Shown here: piece by piece, positions 61,701-64,000 of the stretch
How the letters are laid out: each line of letters starts with the position of its first letter
Numbering within the stretch: the first letter of the stretch is position 1
Source of the DNA: Clostridium sp. OM02-18AC
GTDB taxonomy: Bacteria; Bacillota; Clostridia; Lachnospirales; Lachnospiraceae
Assembly: GCF_003481825.1 (NCBI RefSeq)
Contig: NZ_QULW01000018.1
Location: 27,765-91,764 of the forward strand
Direction of reading: 5' to 3'
DNA length: 64,000 nt
Translations under genes and position numbers: made by a program
The notes under the pieces: generated by a model
The model's database searches: none
Told to the model about the DNA's origin: nothing
What the model saw: the letters and a program-made list of their open reading frames with translations, nothing else

Positions 61701-63824
61701 TCAGATCAAAAACTGGTCGTGAACCAGGCATTGGATCCGGTCTGTCGTCTGAATCAGCAGACGGCACTGGTCCTGGAAGATCCGTTCCAGATGACTGATC
61801 TGCGCAGAAAGCTGAAGCTCCTCCGGGGCAGTCTCTTTTTGCGCCAGCAGTGTTTTCACCAGAGCATACAGGTTCTCATGCGGCATCAGGCGTTTGTATC
61901 CCCATTTCAGGCGGTTCTGCGGCTGGTTTAATACATAATCGGTAAAGTGGTCATAAACTTCCTGATCGAACATGAATGCGTAAGCATTGTTATCAACCTG
62001 GTAGAGTTTGCGAAGGGCAGAAGAGAGCTTCTGCTCTTTTAAGTTTGCGATCGCTCCTCCGATGAGGCGGATATTCTGAAGCAGGATTTCGTGCGGATAG
62101 TGCACATTTCCATACCAGTCAATGCGGACCAGCTCATCCTGCGCACACTTGAAGCGTCTCAAAGCTTCCTGCTCGGCTTCCCTTGACTCGCTAAATAAGA
62201 CTTCGGCTTCCTCTGTTTTTCCTTCGGCCAGAAGCTCCTGGTAACGGCTGTTTGTATGCATGCGGGATTCATAACGGTCTTCTGCAACTTCCTGTGCATG
62301 CTTTAACATGTCTTCCAGATTCGCGATTTTTTCCACGAGAGAGGCCAGTGTCATGGGACTGATCAGGTCCATGGCAACGAATGGACGGAGAACCTCTTTG
62401 GATGCGGAATATCCGTCTAATGCACGTTTCATAACCGGGGCAGAACATAACGGGATCACGCAGGTCTCGTCCAGGGCAGCGACAAGAAGGGCAAACAGCT
62501 CGTGGTGAAGCCGGTAAACCTGTTCGTCATAAAATGCATCGTTATCAAACTGGGAATGATAATGGGTCTCCATAAAGCTGCCGCCGGTAAAGTCATTGAC
62601 CATGGACGGAATTCCGGCAATTGCCATGGAAAAATCATCCGACCAGGTCTCAATCGGAGAAGTAATGCGGGTCTCCTCCGGGTATGCCTGGGTCAGATCT
62701 GGAAGTTCGGAAAGATATTCCTCCAAAAAGCGGGTATATTCGTAGCAGCTGCGGATGCGGGCACGGGTGCCGTGTGCAAGCGCCGGAAGCTCAAAGTTTA
62801 AATCGGCGATGACCTTTCCAACCCACTCCGGATGCGCGGTAAACACCTGCTCGTAAGCGCCGGTCGACCAGTCGAAGTTGGAGTCTACAACCCCCCATTC
62901 CTCTGCAGCCATCGCACAGATTACAATGGTGTTGTTTGGCTTCATGCCGCTTTTTAAAAGTGCTTTCGCGATTCCAAACATCAGCGCAACCGCAGTGTTA
63001 TCATCCTGGAAACCACTGAAGTAAGAGTCATAGTGGGCAGACAACAGGATCATACGGTCTGCATGCTTTCCCGGAATCGATCCCACGATATTGTAAGTGG
63101 TGCAGTCACGGGTTACGCGGCTGTCTGCATCCAGGGTTACGGTAATCTCGGAAGTAAGCGAGGTATCGCCTGCAGGGGCATCCGCATCTATGTGTGTGTT
63201 AGAAGCAGCTTCTTTTGCAAGGAGCAGACTCTTTAACGGGTCTGCATCTTTTCTGGAGATAGAAAACGCAGGCGCATTTTCCGGTCCGGCGATATCCTGC
63301 GCATTCAGCGCCTCATCGTCAATCTCGCCGTAGCCGCCGCTCTGTACAGCGATCAGCGCAGCAGCACCTTTTAAATGAGCCTGATAGACCGGATAATTGA
63401 TCCACCATTCGTCTCGCTGGTTGATGTCGACCAGAACCAGCTTCCCGGTAATGTCTTTGCCTTCGTAGTCGGCAGCAGTTCCTTTTCCGAGATACATCAG
63501 GGAAAAGTCTTTCGGACCATCGGTCACAAAGGTGGTCTGGTAAGCACCGAGCTGAATCTCGTGCCGGGTCCCATTTTCATCGGTATAGGAAAGCACTGCC
63601 TTTTTAAATTCCCAGCCGTCTACCTTTATGGCATCTTTCGTGACGTTGGAAAGACCGATGGCTTCCATTTCCTGTTTCAGCATTTCGCCGGTCTCAAATT
63701 CTGCTTTGGAACCGGCCGGCCGGTAACCAAGCACTGGGTTGGAGCGGAACTGTTCCATGCGCTTCGCCAGCGTATAAGAATAATTTATATCAAGGTTTTC
63801 TAGGATTGATTGTTGTAAATTCAT
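61701..63824 (-). CDS. M28-family zinc peptidase with long C-terminal region
   Basis: The 707 residues start at the ATG at 63824, with GGAGGT 8 bp upstream; an upstream in-frame ATG is rejected. The di-zinc site is visible in LLSAHYDSYFSGFQDDNTA (His, Asp, Asp) and AMAAEEWGVVDS (Glu-Glu), with a PA-like domain inserted before it (about 125-245, GKGTAADYEGKDITGKLVLVDI). It has no signal peptide, so it is probably cytoplasmic. About 250 residues after the peptidase core are helical, with a likely coiled-coil (about 495-575), not common in the family. It may be a large aminopeptidase. Confidence 0.85.
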   Translation of the reverse strand: MNLQQSILENLDINYSYTLAKRMEQFRSNPVLGYRPAGSKAEFETGEMLKQEMEAIGLSNVTKDAIKVDGWEFKKAVLSYTDENGTRHEIQLGAYQTTFVTDGPKDFSLMYLGKGTAADYEGKDITGKLVLVDINQRDEWWINYPVYQAHLKGAAALIAVQSGGYGEIDDEALNAQDIAGPENAPAFSISRKDADPLKSLLLAKEAASNTHIDADAPAGDTSLTSEITVTLDADSRVTRDCTTYNIVGSIPGKHADRMILLSAHYDSYFSGFQDDNTAVALMFGIAKALLKSGMKPNNTIVICAMAAEEWGVVDSNFDWSTGAYEQVFTAHPEWVGKVIADLNFELPALAHGTRARIRSCYEYTRFLEEYLSELPDLTQAYPEETRITSPIETWSDDFSMAIAGIPSMVNDFTGGSFMETHYHSQFDNDAFYDEQVYRLHHELFALLVAALDETCVIPLCSAPVMKRALDGYSASKEVLRPFVAMDLISPMTLASLVEKIANLEDMLKHAQEVAEDRYESRMHTNSRYQELLAEGKTEEAEVLFSESREAEQEALRRFKCAQDELVRIDWYGNVHYPHEILLQNIRLIGGAIANLKEQKLSSALRKLYQVDNNAYAFMFDQEVYDHFTDYVLNQPQNRLKWGYKRLMPHENLYALVKTLLAQKETAPEELQLSAQISHLERIFQDQCRLLIQTTDRIQCLVHDQFLI

Positions 63825-63844
63825 GTGGGTTAACCTCCGTTTGT

Positions 63845-63877
63845 GCAGTCGATTCCGTGACGAAGTCACGTGACTGC
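63845..63877. repeat. Nested palindrome in the leader of the M28 peptidase
   Basis: GCAGTC/GACTGC (63845-63850 with 63872-63877) encloses CGTGAC-GAA-GTCACG (63856-63861 with 63865-63870). It lies about 20 bp upstream of the peptidase start on the minus strand. It may be an operator or repeat unit. Confidence 0.5.
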
Positions 63878-64000
63878 TTTGCCGTTTCATTATAGCACTG
63901 AATAGCGGAGGAGAAAAGGAAAATGGAGAAAAAAGAATCAGGCCTAAAATGAAAATTTAAATTCCACTTCTCCAAAGGGCGGTGGAGTTTACTCTTGCAC

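Overview
The window reads as chromosome of an anaerobic, low-to-middle GC Bacillota, most likely a gut-type Lachnospiraceae. The evidence is the McsA-McsB-ClpC operon, a Na+-translocating decarboxylase operon with a separate biotin carrier, many strong AGGAGG ribosome sites with some TTG/GTG starts, anaerobic NrdG, a DUF6465 protein and a family often mislabelled endosialidase. The genus cannot be fixed from sequence alone. One tRNA (Trp) is present; I saw no rRNA, CRISPR array, phage or insertion sequence.

Bases 1-11240 are a tri/dicarboxylate catabolism island: two 2-hydroxycarboxylate transporter genes, three LysR-type regulators, an RraA-type aldolase, two different aconitase-superfamily dehydratases, a PrpF-type isomerase and an isocitrate dehydrogenase. 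The central aldolase-aconitase-isomerase-hydratase block is intact. The genes around it are broken by internal deletions: one transporter lacks about 95 residues, another has lost its N-terminus and is joined to a decapitated LysR gene, and the isocitrate dehydrogenase has lost about half its length in four separate deletions.

Bases 11395-26315 hold a peptide/amino-acid module: class IV (D-amino acid type) aminotransferase, P1-family aminopeptidase, PuuD-like gamma-glutamyl hydrolase, a degenerate sigma-54-activator-like regulator, a five-gene dipeptide/oligopeptide ABC transporter, an M55 D-aminopeptidase, an M42 aminopeptidase, and a LysR gene divergent from azlCD. Together they suggest uptake and breakdown of peptides that may contain D-residues.

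Bases 26464-32591 are a mix: DUF6465 protein, RsmF-type rRNA methylase, DUF1576 membrane protein, RluA-type pseudouridine synthase preceded by a relic of a Y-family DNA polymerase, and a D,D-carboxypeptidase. Bases 32746-38042 encode a biotin-dependent carboxyltransferase/Na+-pump operon (12S-like, gamma, biotin carrier, beta and 5S-like subunits). It could dispose of oxaloacetate or methylmalonyl-CoA made by carboxylate catabolism.

Bases 38260-42297 encode two envelope proteins that share a cadherin-like domain (a glucosaminidase and a membrane-anchored cohesin-like protein). Bases 42334-49026 are the protein quality-control locus gntR-mcsA-mcsB-clpC followed by a small conserved gene and radA. 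A GntR repressor with a perfect operator stands where ctsR is expected, and the McsB homologue lacks the known catalytic residues. After tRNA-Trp come a Cas4-like nuclease/XPD helicase fusion, a LysR gene divergent from a pair of M14-like zinc hydrolases (the second without zinc ligands), a YihY membrane protein, a heterodimeric ABC exporter, NrdG, a monofunctional glycosyltransferase behind three evenly spaced 8-bp repeats, a GNAT acetyltransferase and an M28 peptidase.
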